A DNA stretch of 64,000 nt from assembly GCF_003940805.1 (NCBI RefSeq), contig NZ_CP034328.1, forward strand, positions 3,286,001-3,350,000, written 5' to 3'. Position 1 is the first letter of the stretch. Every line of letters begins with the position of its first letter. Below the pieces are notes generated by a model. The model worked only from the letters and a program-made list of their open reading frames with translations, did no database searches and had not been told where the DNA came from. The stretch comes from Tabrizicola piscis. Lineage in GTDB: Bacteria; Pseudomonadota; Alphaproteobacteria; Rhodobacterales; Rhodobacteraceae. This document shows, piece by piece, positions 1 to 9,021 of the stretch. The translations under genes and the position numbers were made by a program.

Positions 1-2445
1 AGGGAGATCCGTGAAGCGCTGGTTGGCATACTTTGGGAGCATCGGACCGCAGAATCTAGAATCTATCAAGCCCACTCCAGGTACGATCATTTCGTTGATG
101 CAATCTTCGCGGGGTGCTCTCGTGACACTAACCTTGAGGACTTGAATGCAGTTAAGACGTGGGCGCGGGATGTTGCAATTGCCTTTCATTTCGGTGAGAG
201 GCATGGATCGATAATTGGGGAGAGAGACTGTAATAGCATTCGCGATCGGATATCCTCAGATCCGGATCTCCGTGAAGCTTATTACTGGGCGGTATTTGAT
301 TTGGATCGCGAACTTAAAAATGGAGGAGGCGAGCTCGACCGATTCTTCTTATGGGATGAGGGGCGCGTTTTTGGAGGCGTCACCGCAAGTGATACCCAAT
401 GGTTGCTCAGTTCTCTCGAAAACATAGAGATGGCCGAACGCCACAATGCGGCGTTCTATGCAATCATGGATTGGTGGCGCATCAGTAGAGATCCAGTCGT
501 TTCTGCAAGAGTTCAGGATGCGGTGAAGGGTAGGATTGAGTTGTTGGCTGCCTTCAATGCGTATTTGAATCCGCCAGTCTCAGAAAAGCGGCAAAACTGG
601 CAGATTAAGAATGAGAAGCGGGAGCGGAAGTACAAGCGAGGAGAAGAGAAGCGTATCGCCGAATGGATCGCGTGGCGAGATACCCTGAATGCTGACCCCG
701 AAGCCGCTTTTGGCCCTGAAAAGGTGCAGAGTACCCTTTTCAATTTCTTTAACTGGCTCGACATGAGCGGGCAGTCTCAAAACACCTGGGGCGTGTGGAT
801 CGAACACATAGTTCGCGAAGCGTTTTCACCTAGATTCGTATCCTTATTGAAACTTGAGCTAGCAAAGTTCTGGCGTCAAGCAACTCCTGCGATGTGGAGC
901 GAGAAGTCACCGGAGGCGCGGAATCAGACATCGAGTCAAACGATACATGCTCTCTCAGCCATCAAGAGCGAAGCGAATGATCACCAATGGGCGCGCCACA
1001 TAGGCGCTGCCGAGGCCGCTCTTGCAGCAAGGCTGTCAACTGTGGAACTCAATGGGTTTGCGCCCTTCTACGCCTCGCTTGAGGCCGCATACCCCGTGGC
1101 AACTCAAGATGCCATACTGGCAGAATTGAACGCCCAGGTCCGACTACTTGGCCAGCACGACCAGTGTCCCATTATTCATGATATTTACTACCACGGAACT
1201 CTGTCCCTGAAGACGGCCGCATCTACAGGGCTCATACCTCTTCTCGAGACATGGCCGATAGACATGTCCGGCGAGGCACAGACTGCGCTTCGCTACGCAG
1301 TTGACATGATTTCACAGCACGTCCATGACGCCGATCGCAAGATTGTCGCTGATGTGGTGGCATCCCGCCTTACGGCGTCAGTACGGTTCACAAGTGATCA
1401 TGTTTCTTGGCTGCGCGCGCTGTTTATGTTGGACCCTTCGTCTGGGGCCGATCAATGGATCGCGACCACAAACGACTTGAGCTCGCCGGAAGCACGAGAC
1501 TTCGCAGTTACAACAATCGGCTCTCTCTTTGGAGACCGACATCATGGAGGTTCGAAGCCTGACCTCTCGGATTTGGCGATCCCAGAAAGGGCTCGACTGC
1601 TGGCTCGACTACTTCATCGAACTTACCAAGTGGCACACCCGTCAACTGACATCCCACACCACGGCGTTCACAGCCCCGGTGAGCGCGACCTGGCTGAAGA
1701 AGCACGGAGATTTCTGTTCGAAAGCTTGGTGAGCTTGGAGTCTCCCGAGGTGGACGAATGCCTTAGAAAGCTATCTGAGCTTGAAGCATTCTCGCACATG
1801 AAAGATCGGCTTCAACAGATACGCGTGGAGCAAGCGGCCAAATATTCAGAGCGCCCAGCTATGACTGTGAATCAGTTCACCCACTTCGATGCGCAGATCA
1901 ATCTTCTGCCAACCGATACCCGAACAATGCATCTAGCGATGATGAATCGACTCGAGGACTTTCGTCACCACATTCTCGAGAGTGAGTTCTCAAACAGAAG
2001 GACACTTCAAGCCGTTACGTCTGAAATTGAGATGAGGAGAAACATCTCCGGATGGCTCAACACACACAGCCGAGGTGCCTATCACGTAAATCAAGAGGCC
2101 GTGAAGAAGGACGAGAAGCGGACTGACATCCGACTCACATCGGTTGCCGCCGACATAGAAGCAACCATCGAACTGAAGCTCGAAGACACGGGTCGCTGGA
2201 CGTTCCCAGCACTCGAACAGGCACTTCGAGTGCAACTTGTCGGCCAATACCTCAGCCATCAGCGGTGTCAGGCGGGGTGCCTGCTCTTGGTGCTTCGCAA
2301 ACATCATCAGTGGCGGGATCCAGTCTCAAGCTTGTTGCTGGATTTGAACCAAGTCGTCGCCAGGCTTCAGGATATCGCCCAAGAAATCATGCGACAGCGG
2401 CCCGAACTGCAGCTTTCGGTGTTCGGAATAGACATCTCAGCATAG
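1..2445 (+). CDS. Large protein, 5'-truncated by window edge, with C-terminal PD-(D/E)XK-like domain; probable NTPase-nuclease defence protein
   Basis: The reading frame is open from base 1, so the gene starts upstream of the window; the TTG at 142 is not needed as a start. About 814 codons are visible. Most of it is helical and charged, with no motif I can name. Near the C-terminus there is GAYHVNQEA, then TDIRL, then IELKLED, then EQALRVQLVGQYL and CLLLVLRK. The Asp of TDIRL followed 15 residues later by E-L-K fits a PD-(D/E)XK nuclease core, and the trailing helix and strand fit too. From memory, this kind of C-terminal domain closes large NACHT/STAND-type ATPases found in defence islands, but no Walker motifs lie in the visible part, so the ATPase half is inferred. 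Base composition is clearly lower in GC than the chromosome from 6105 on. It lies in an integrase-bounded island. Confidence 0.55.
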   Translation, partial: REIREALVGILWEHRTAESRIYQAHSRYDHFVDAIFAGCSRDTNLEDLNAVKTWARDVAIAFHFGERHGSIIGERDCNSIRDRISSDPDLREAYYWAVFDLDRELKNGGGELDRFFLWDEGRVFGGVTASDTQWLLSSLENIEMAERHNAAFYAIMDWWRISRDPVVSARVQDAVKGRIELLAAFNAYLNPPVSEKRQNWQIKNEKRERKYKRGEEKRIAEWIAWRDTLNADPEAAFGPEKVQSTLFNFFNWLDMSGQSQNTWGVWIEHIVREAFSPRFVSLLKLELAKFWRQATPAMWSEKSPEARNQTSSQTIHALSAIKSEANDHQWARHIGAAEAALAARLSTVELNGFAPFYASLEAAYPVATQDAILAELNAQVRLLGQHDQCPIIHDIYYHGTLSLKTAASTGLIPLLETWPIDMSGEAQTALRYAVDMISQHVHDADRKIVADVVASRLTASVRFTSDHVSWLRALFMLDPSSGADQWIATTNDLSSPEARDFAVTTIGSLFGDRHHGGSKPDLSDLAIPERARLLARLLHRTYQVAHPSTDIPHHGVHSPGERDLAEEARRFLFESLVSLESPEVDECLRKLSELEAFSHMKDRLQQIRVEQAAKYSERPAMTVNQFTHFDAQINLLPTDTRTMHLAMMNRLEDFRHHILESEFSNRRTLQAVTSEIEMRRNISGWLNTHSRGAYHVNQEAVKKDEKRTDIRLTSVAADIEATIELKLEDTGRWTFPALEQALRVQLVGQYLSHQRCQAGCLLLVLRKHHQWRDPVSSLLLDLNQVVARLQDIAQEIMRQRPELQLSVFGIDISA

Positions 2446-2743
2446 TTTCGTCCTCATGGACGATATGACGAAGACCGCAAAGCTTGAGCGTGGAATACTC
2501 TGGCCGAACCGCCAGAGTTCGTTGTATCGCAACGTAGTTTCGGAATAGCCGCGGAAAATCGAATGAACGGTCTGTCCGAGCTGGCCGAACTCTCCGCAAA
2601 ACACAAAATTCTGTTGTCTAAAGCCTCACCTTCAATCTTCATATGCGCGAAATGAACTGTATGTCCAGTTTGGTGCCCCAGCGCGAGTCACTTACCGAAC
2701 CTAGATTGATACTCGGAACTGCGGCACAGAGGTAAGAATACAT

Positions 2744-3415
2744 TTACTGTCGCTTCAATGCCGCATCAACCAATTGAAGCCCATTGCGACCATACGCGTC
2801 GATCAATCTGCGAACTGCTTCGAGATCGGCAATCCAGATTTCTCTTCCTTCTTCAGAAGTATTCTGAACTCTAGAAAAAGAACTCGCATCTTGTGCGTCC
2901 TTTATTTCTTCCTTTGCTGCCAACACCATTGATTCAATGGCGTTGAGATACTGCAATTGTATTTCCGCCGCTTCGACTTGGGTAAATGCTCGTCGCTCCA
3001 AAGAGATTAGTCGCGAAATAACAAAAAAAGCACCCTCATCGATTCCAAGAAACTCAGCAATTGCTCGCAGCCTTGTGAACTCAAGAGGTTTCTTCTGCGT
3101 GCCGATGTCCTCGAGGTAGGTGGCTACCTTGTTTCGCGTTGCTTCGTCATTGATCGGATTAAGACGACCTCGATCGGGCGATCCAGGATAACGCTCAAGC
3201 ACGGACAGGAAGATGTCCAAAAAATTGCTGTGCTCTAAGAACTCTGCTGAAGTCCTCGCTGCAGTGGTACTTGTAGGCTGTTGACCGATAGGCCACTCAC
3301 GAAAGACCGAGCGCACGATAGCCCCTATCGAGTTGGGGAACCGCTTGCCTTCCTCACAGTCTTTACGAACGCCATCGCGCAGATGCTTTCTAGCATCAAC
3401 TTTTCGATTCTTCAC
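2744..3415 (-). CDS. Hypothetical protein, 223 aa, unknown function
   Basis: I do not recognise this protein. It is soluble, rich in charged residues, and has no signal peptide or membrane segment. The middle (about residues 100-145) contains LRAIAEFLGIDEGAFFVI, which could be a helix-turn-helix-like unit but is not diagnostic. The start is GTG, chosen because GGAG lies 5 bases upstream. It is divergent from the oxygenase-like gene at 3622, with about 200 bp of shared upstream DNA. The 298 bp separating it from the preceding plus-strand gene (2446-2743) hold nothing I can support. Codon use is less GC-biased than in the chromosomal backbone, as for its island neighbours. It could be a regulator or partner of the adjacent gene. 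Confidence 0.6.
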   Translation of the reverse strand: MKNRKVDARKHLRDGVRKDCEEGKRFPNSIGAIVRSVFREWPIGQQPTSTTAARTSAEFLEHSNFLDIFLSVLERYPGSPDRGRLNPINDEATRNKVATYLEDIGTQKKPLEFTRLRAIAEFLGIDEGAFFVISRLISLERRAFTQVEAAEIQLQYLNAIESMVLAAKEEIKDAQDASSFSRVQNTSEEGREIWIADLEAVRRLIDAYGRNGLQLVDAALKRQ

Positions 3416-3621
3416 AGCATCTCCGCAACGCTACTACATCTTGCGCTCGTTCATAAAAGACGCACAACCTGTCGGTTGTGCGCGCCGTTTCTTGCTTCAG
3501 AGAGCACAGATTGACTTCGGCAACGGCTCAGCTAAAGTTCGGAATCCCAGCAGGGTGGAAAACACCGCGCCAACGGTGCCACCTGAGAGCTGGGTTGTTG
3601 AGAAAATCGCAGGAGCGAGAT

Positions 3622-4590
3622 ATGCAACCTTCGCAATCGTCTACCCCTACTGGGATTCCTACATCGGCGCTACAGCAGCGCCGATCTAGGGTCCAATGTA
3701 TCACTGATTCGCTCGCAGTCAAGGCGGGATGTGGTGACTGTTTTCAGCTGTGCGGTGAGCGTTTGAGGTCGTCATTTGACGATAGAGGCTACACGATCTT
3801 GGAACGGGCAGTGCCTAATGACCTTGAGTTCAGTGCCCTATATGATGACTACAAGGATGCCTTTCACTCCGAAAGTGGCAGCGACACTGCCAGAGAGTTG
3901 AACGATGAGGTATCTGCGTGGACGTCACTCGCGTCGAACGCCGTTGCCTACTCTGGGGCACCGTTTGGCTTCAGGGATCGACGCGAGCGAACCGACAAGG
4001 AAGAAAAGTCTTACTTTCAGTACGCGTCCCCGCTTGGAAGCTTTCTCAGGAGCGTACGCGGAGGTGTCTTTGATCGGTCGTTCGCCCTTCGCGCGCTAAC
4101 CCGGAGACTGGACGAACTTGTAACACACGCAGACCGAGCGTTCGTCAGCGTACTTTCATCGTTAGCTTCGGTCTATCCAGAACTCAGGAACTTCCATCAC
4201 TTGATCGATGCTAGGTCAGTGATGATCAAGGTCCTGGCATATTTCCCCAGTGAAGATTGGGCGACTGGCAAGCACTTTGACAAGTCGTTGCTCACCTTGG
4301 TGATGCATGCCACAGACGTCAAATCGGACAAGTTCGTGATTGGCCCGTTCAGTCAAGACGGGACTAGTAAGTTTCTTGAAACGCCTGATCGTTACGTTAG
4401 TGACCGGACAAAGCCCGGCAAGGCCCTCATCTTCCCGGGCATGATGTGGGAGAAGTTGGGTGTTCCTTCACTAAAGCCCTCGCCACACGCTGTTATGCCG
4501 CACCGAGGGCCTGGGATCAGGTTCAGCGTCATTGCGTTTCTTCTTGCTCCGAACCTGAACTTGAGAGATCTGTTTAGCCGCAGTGCTTAA
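3622..4590 (+). CDS. 2OG-Fe(II) oxygenase-like protein
   Basis: The frame is open from further upstream, but ATG 3622 is preferred because GGAG sits 7 bases before it; this gives 322 aa. The C-terminal half shows the layout of Fe(II)/2-oxoglutarate dioxygenases: TGKHFDKSLLTLVMHA supplies the HxD metal pair, and about 155 residues later HAVMPHRGPGIRFSVIAF supplies the distal His followed by R-x-S, which binds 2OG in this superfamily. No substrate can be named. The N-terminal region (FDDRGYTILERAVP) fits the usual first strand and helix. It is the last plus-strand gene before a strong terminator hairpin and converges on the integrase. The gene is an orphan, with no biosynthetic partners in the visible island. 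Confidence 0.6.
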   Translation: MQPSQSSTPTGIPTSALQQRRSRVQCITDSLAVKAGCGDCFQLCGERLRSSFDDRGYTILERAVPNDLEFSALYDDYKDAFHSESGSDTARELNDEVSAWTSLASNAVAYSGAPFGFRDRRERTDKEEKSYFQYASPLGSFLRSVRGGVFDRSFALRALTRRLDELVTHADRAFVSVLSSLASVYPELRNFHHLIDARSVMIKVLAYFPSEDWATGKHFDKSLLTLVMHATDVKSDKFVIGPFSQDGTSKFLETPDRYVSDRTKPGKALIFPGMMWEKLGVPSLKPSPHAVMPHRGPGIRFSVIAFLLAPNLNLRDLFSRSA

Positions 4591-4606
4591 TCTATGCTTG
4601 AACGAA

Positions 4607-4638
4607 ACAAGGCCCTTACCCACCGGTAAGGGCCTTGT
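4607..4638. terminator. Bidirectional terminator hairpin
   Basis: A perfect 14-bp stem (ACAAGGCCCTTACC with its complement) encloses a 4-base loop, 17 bp after the stop of the oxygenase-like gene and 32 bp from the integrase stop. The genes converge, so the hairpin can serve both. Confidence 0.8.
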
Positions 4639-4669
4639 CATGCGAATTTGGATCAAGAAAGCGACTGAT

Positions 4670-5827
4670 TTACGCAGATGACAACTTCAGGAAGTCGGCC
4701 CAGCTTTTCAATAGCAGTCCACGTTTCTGCAGTCGATCAGAACGTAGATAGGCTCTCGCCACTTCGCCCTCCACCGAATGACCCAGAACAGCCTCAGCTA
4801 CCTCAAATGGAGCGTCAGCAACATCCTCGGCCCATGTTCGAAAAGTCGCACGAAATCCATGTGGACGGTAGGGGAGGCCATCCCTCTCCATCAACCTGGA
4901 CATGGTCGCATCCGACATTGCCAGGCCGTTCGGTGATGGGAAAAGCAGTTCGCTGACCTGAAGAGCCATGGCTTCAGCAATGAAGCGCTTTGCTTCATCT
5001 CCCAGCGGAACACGATGCTCACGGTTTGTCTTTGTGACCTCTGCAGGTATCGCCAGAACATCCTCAGTTATCATTGTATGGGTAGCGAAACGGATTTCGC
5101 TGGTGCGGAGAACTGTTACCATTGCGAAGCGAAGTGCCAGAACCGACATATGGCCTTCGCGTCCCACTAGGTAGGCATAGTAGGATGGCGCTTCGACATA
5201 GGGCATTGAAGGGATATGTGCGGACACATGCCGTTGCTTGCCTAGCAAGGCCCGGACTTTCATCGTCGCCTAGGGGTCTACCTCAAGACCGAGTGCCGCC
5301 GCATGCTTTAGGGTCAAGCTGAGGCGATTGAGTGCTTTTCGAACTGTATCAGCCTTCGCGTGCCAGATGGGCTCAAGCGCCTTCTTCAGAGTATGCTGAT
5401 CAAGGTCTTCGATTGCCGTTTTCCCGATCACCGGCAGCACGTGGACTGAGAGTGGGGACATCCACCGACCGGCCTCGCCATCACCCTTCAGTTCTGCCTT
5501 TCGTGCTTCGAAGCACGAGTCCACAGCTTGTTGTACCGCTAGGCGTGCGACTTTCTTCCTGCCTTCGACACGCTGAGCTATCGGATCAATGCCCGCCCGG
5601 AGCTTTCGACGCGCTTCTGCGGCAAGTTCACGCGCTTCCGCTATGGAGACGTCAGGCCAACGGCCTAGCCCCATCTCCCGGCGTTTTCCTTGGATGACAA
5701 CGCGGAGTACCCACTTTCCCCGCGAGCGCTCGCTCTTTACCAGCCAAAGCCCCTGGCCGTCAGCATACTTGCCTTCGTGAAGGTTCTTGGCCTTAAGTGG
5801 GTTTAGGCTGTTCAAGAGAACCATCAA
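4670..5827 (-). pseudogene. int: P4-type tyrosine integrase interrupted by one in-frame amber codon
   Basis: One continuous frame encodes a full-length phage-type integrase of about 385 aa, broken by TAG at 5270-5272. The N-terminal part (185 aa, from 5827) has the DUF4102 arm-binding domain (KYADGQGLWL, then GLGRWPDVSIAEAR) and the start of the core-binding domain. The reading frame resumes immediately (A-T-M-K-V-R-A-L-L-G) with no frameshift. The second part carries all the catalytic residues: Arg in RTSEIRFAT, Lys in TKTNREHRVPL, HGFR, LGHS, and the Tyr in ARAYLRSD. From memory, homologues have a Leu-Gln pair at the break, so CAG to TAG is a likely origin. It is either a dead integrase or one needing amber suppression. 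Three repeats lie upstream and a tRNA fragment marks the nearby island end. Confidence 0.85.
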
Positions 5828-5838
5828 ATCCTACCGCA

Positions 5839-5876
5839 GTCCATCTTTTCTAGTCCACCTTTTAGTCCACCTCAAG
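5839..5876. repeat. Three tandem AGTCCAYCT repeats upstream of integrase
   Basis: Copies begin at 5839, 5853 and 5865 (AGTCCATCTTTT, AGTCCACCTTTT, AGTCCACCTCAA), just upstream of the integrase start. Their place suggests integrase arm-type binding sites or autoregulatory sites; this is inference. Confidence 0.6.
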
Positions 5877-5987
5877 TGCTGTGATTGTATGTTCAGCGAT
5901 GTTCGGCGAGGTGTTGCCTGTGACGGCGGAGAGCAATCTAAGTAATTGAAAATGAAAATCTATGTGCTGGAATGTTCAACCAAACCC

Positions 5988-6006
5988 ATTCCGGCTCTGG
6001 GCACCA
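5988..6006 (+). other. Island attachment site: tRNA 3'-end fragment (probable tRNA-Phe)
   Basis: ATTCCGGCTCTGGGCACCA has the form of the last part of a tRNA gene: end of the T-loop, 3' half of the T-stem (CCGGC), acceptor 3' strand TCTGGGC, discriminator A and encoded CCA. No tRNA body lies upstream, so it is a fragment. The matching acceptor 5' strand would be GCCCAGA, as I recall for alphaproteobacterial tRNA-Phe(GAA). GC content rises and the opg operon begins just after it, so it marks the island-chromosome junction. The intact tRNA is expected left of the window. Confidence 0.65.
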
Positions 6007-6104
6007 CTTAAATCCCCCGAAATCGCCAAGCTCTTTCCATTCCGATGTGTCTTTCGGCTTGGGTTGCAAGGTCGGCGATGCGGGCTGGTGATGCGCCCGC
6101 CGGG

Positions 6105-7250
6105 TCAGGCGAAGGGTGTCACCGCGACGGGTTTTTGCCGCTTTCGACTGTCTTGAGCCTGCGCCAGCGCGAACAGCATCACGAGTCCTGTCAGAATCAG
6201 CGCTGTATCAAGCAGTATCGAGGGCCCGTAGACCGACTTGATCACCTGCGCGCCAAAGGCCAGGACCGTGCTTGTGGCAAAGACCGGCAGCGAGTGGCGC
6301 CCCAGCATCACCAGCGGAGCAAGCACGGGCTGGGCCGCCAGCCGCCGCACGACGGGAAGCGCGCTCAGGACGTAGGCCAGCGCCAGGATGTGCAGGAGCC
6401 GCGGCAGGAAAAGAAAGCTTTTGTCAAAGGACGTCACGATTGCCGGAAAGCCCGCATATTCATGCAGGACCCATAGTCCGTGCCCACCCCAGGCGGCCAC
6501 TGCCGGCATTTGCACCCAGATCGCCGACAGGATCAGGAACCCGATCGCCAACCACAGCGCCCAGGGTCGCACCGGCAGAAGCCGCCGCCCTTGGCGAATG
6601 AAGAGCCCGGTCACGATGCCGGTCACGAACAGCACTTGCCAGGCCAGCGGGTTGAAGAGCCAGCCATTCTCAAGCGGGTAGGTGGGCATCTTCAGCTTGG
6701 CCAGCCCGACCAGGAACCAAAGCAGCACTGCGCCGGCGATCACCGCGAAAGGCCAGCGCACCGCCAGAAACAGGATCGCCGGTGCGGCCAGCATCAGGAC
6801 GATGTAAAGCGGCAGGATGTCGGCATAGGCGAACTGGTGCGCCACCAGGATCAGCGCTGGAAGAAACTCCGCCGGATCGTTCAGCACCGGCAGGATGTTT
6901 CGCTTTTCTGCCATCTCAAGGATGCCAGTCTGATCGCGGGTCAGCGAAAACAGCACCACGATCAGAATGACCACAAGGACATGCACCCACCAGAGCGTCA
7001 GCGCCCGCCGCCAGGGCCGCAGCGCCTGTGCCCAGGTGGGCTGCCCTTTCAGGAAGGGCACACCGTAGGCGAGCCCCGTGGCAATGCCTGACATGAGCAC
7101 GAAGCCTTCGGCCGCGTCGGAGAAGCCGAAATTGCGCGAGGTTACGTTCTCCCAGATCGTGCCGGGGATGTGGTTGATGAAGATCATCACCAGCGCCAGT
7201 CCGCGCAGGAGGTCGATCCGGTGGTCGCGGACGTGAACGGGCTCAGGCAA
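6105..7250 (-). CDS. opgC: OpgC, periplasmic glucan succinyltransferase-type membrane protein
   Basis: 381 aa, with about ten hydrophobic segments throughout. The start DHRIDLLRGLALVMIFINHIPG and the following NFGFSDAAEGFVLMSG are typical of the OpgC family, which succinylates osmoregulated periplasmic glucans in Rhodobacter. The TTG start overlaps the stop of opgH by 8 bases, with GGAG about 7 bases upstream and no better ATG before the first membrane helix. It is the last gene of the opgG-I-H-C operon. Acyl transfer is inferred from the family; the donor is probably succinyl-CoA in the cytoplasm. Confidence 0.85.
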   Translation of the reverse strand: MPEPVHVRDHRIDLLRGLALVMIFINHIPGTIWENVTSRNFGFSDAAEGFVLMSGIATGLAYGVPFLKGQPTWAQALRPWRRALTLWWVHVLVVILIVVLFSLTRDQTGILEMAEKRNILPVLNDPAEFLPALILVAHQFAYADILPLYIVLMLAAPAILFLAVRWPFAVIAGAVLLWFLVGLAKLKMPTYPLENGWLFNPLAWQVLFVTGIVTGLFIRQGRRLLPVRPWALWLAIGFLILSAIWVQMPAVAAWGGHGLWVLHEYAGFPAIVTSFDKSFLFLPRLLHILALAYVLSALPVVRRLAAQPVLAPLVMLGRHSLPVFATSTVLAFGAQVIKSVYGPSILLDTALILTGLVMLFALAQAQDSRKRQKPVAVTPFA

Positions 7251-9018
7251 CCTTCAGCTCCGACGGGCTGGCGCTGGTCCATTCCGCAAGGATGGTGTCA
7301 TGCAGCGCAACCACTGGCGGGGGCACGTCGGTCGGCACGGGGAAATGCGCGGGCGACGCGGGGCGCGATGTCCACCAGATCAACAGGGGCGCGGCCAGCA
7401 TCGGCAGCGTCACCGGCAAAAGCCACAGCGTCAGGACCGGTGCCACCATCTGCGTGACGACCATTCCGACCAGACCCCAAAAGCTGATCCAGCCCCCGGC
7501 GGCCCAGCTTTCGGACAGGCTGAGCCCGCCATCGCCGCGGTTGTTGGGCGGCCAGCCGCCATCACGCCCTGACAGGACCTGCGTCACCGAACGGCTTTGA
7601 AACGCCAGCAGAATTGGTGCTACGACCGAGGACAGCGCGAGTTCGGACAGCACAGCGCGCAAGCTGCGCCCCATGCCACCAAAGCCGCGGGCGCGTCCCG
7701 TCGCCACGGCATCAAGGCCCACCAGCACCTTCGGCATCACCAGAAGCCCGAAGATGCCAACGGCTAGCCCCACGGCCTTTGGCGTCTGGTCATCGGGGAA
7801 CACCGGGAAAGGCCAGTTGGCCTGCGGGAAGTAGTCCAGCTCTCCAGCCAGCGGGATCGCCGCGATCGACACCATGATGAAGGCCAGCCAGATCAGCGGC
7901 GCGATATAGGCGAAGATGCCCTGAAACAACACAAACCGGCTCCATGGCAGGAGACCGGGGGCGGCCAGCACCTTGGAATGCTGCAGGTTGCCCTGGCACC
8001 AGCGGCGGTCGCGCTTGGCGTGGTCAAGGATGTTCTCGGGGCCTTCCTCGAACGACCCTTCCAGATCGTCATCCAGACGCACCACCCAACCCGCGCGCGC
8101 CAGAAGCGCCGCCTCGACCGAATCGTGGCTGAGGATATGCCCGCCAAAGGGGGCGGGGCCGGGCAGTTCCGGAAGGCCACAGCTTTCGGCCCAGGCGCGG
8201 ATGCGTACGATGGCGTTGTGGCCCCAGAATGGCCCGCTTTGGCCCTGCATCACCGCAAGTCCGCGGGCAAAGGCGGGTGAGTGAAAGGCCGCGGCAAACT
8301 GCATCGCGCGCCCAAAGCGGGACCGCGCGCGGATCACCTTGGGCAGCGTCTGCAGCAAGCCCAGACGAGGGTCGCCTTCAATCCGGCGGATCATCTCGAT
8401 GATGGTCTCACCCTCCATCAGGCTGTCGGCGTCCAGGATCAGCGCGTAATCCCAGGCCCCGCCCGAGGTGGTGATGAACTCTTCGATGTTGCCGGCCTTG
8501 CGCCCGGTGTTCAGCGTGCGGCGGCGATAGAACATGCGCCCCACGCCGTTCTGTTCTGCCAAAAGCCGCGCGAACCACTGCTGCTCACGCGTGGCGACGG
8601 CATGGTTTGTGGTGTCGGAAAGCACGGCGAAGTCGACATGCGCAAGGCTGCCGGTGGCCTTGAGTGACGCATCCATCGCGGCGATCCGGGCGAATGTATC
8701 GACAGGATCTTCGTTGTAGACCGGGACGATCACCACGGTCTTCCCCCGGATCGGCCCGGTGGCGCGCAGCGGTGCCGCGCGGTGCCGCGAGGTCAGGCCC
8801 AGAAGTGCGGTCGCCGCCCCCCACGCCAGCCACCAGGTGGACAAAAGGATGAGCAGGCTGCGCAGCACGTCAAGCGACGACACGCCATCAGCCGCGCCAT
8901 AGACCGAAAAAACCAGACCCGCTGCCAGCGCTGCCAGTACGCTGGCCAAAAGCGCAAGCGCCCGCGCCCCGCCCGATGGAGGCAGGACCGACGACCGTGG
9001 CTGCGACAGCTTCGACAA
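7243..9018 (-). CDS. opgH: OpgH, glucan glucosyltransferase H
   Basis: 591 aa inner-membrane GT2 glucosyltransferase that builds the glucan backbone. Two N-terminal membrane helices (about 15-65) precede the cytoplasmic catalytic domain: VIVPVYNEDP, ILDADSLMEG (DxD), the acceptor-site region SHDSVEAALLARAGW, and DRRWCQGN (the Q/RxxRW-type motif), followed by several membrane spans. It is shorter at the N-terminus than the E. coli protein (about 850 aa), as expected for this group. A TTG start lies 3 bases after the opgI stop. It lies between opgI and opgC in one operon. Confidence 0.9.
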   Translation of the reverse strand: MSKLSQPRSSVLPPSGGARALALLASVLAALAAGLVFSVYGAADGVSSLDVLRSLLILLSTWWLAWGAATALLGLTSRHRAAPLRATGPIRGKTVVIVPVYNEDPVDTFARIAAMDASLKATGSLAHVDFAVLSDTTNHAVATREQQWFARLLAEQNGVGRMFYRRRTLNTGRKAGNIEEFITTSGGAWDYALILDADSLMEGETIIEMIRRIEGDPRLGLLQTLPKVIRARSRFGRAMQFAAAFHSPAFARGLAVMQGQSGPFWGHNAIVRIRAWAESCGLPELPGPAPFGGHILSHDSVEAALLARAGWVVRLDDDLEGSFEEGPENILDHAKRDRRWCQGNLQHSKVLAAPGLLPWSRFVLFQGIFAYIAPLIWLAFIMVSIAAIPLAGELDYFPQANWPFPVFPDDQTPKAVGLAVGIFGLLVMPKVLVGLDAVATGRARGFGGMGRSLRAVLSELALSSVVAPILLAFQSRSVTQVLSGRDGGWPPNNRGDGGLSLSESWAAGGWISFWGLVGMVVTQMVAPVLTLWLLPVTLPMLAAPLLIWWTSRPASPAHFPVPTDVPPPVVALHDTILAEWTSASPSELKVA

Positions 9019-9021
9019 GGA

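Noticed and set aside
5971..5996. Stem GGAATG/CATTCC around a 12-base loop beside the tRNA fragment
   Set aside because: Could be a small hairpin, but it is short and its right arm is partly the tRNA fragment; not called separately.
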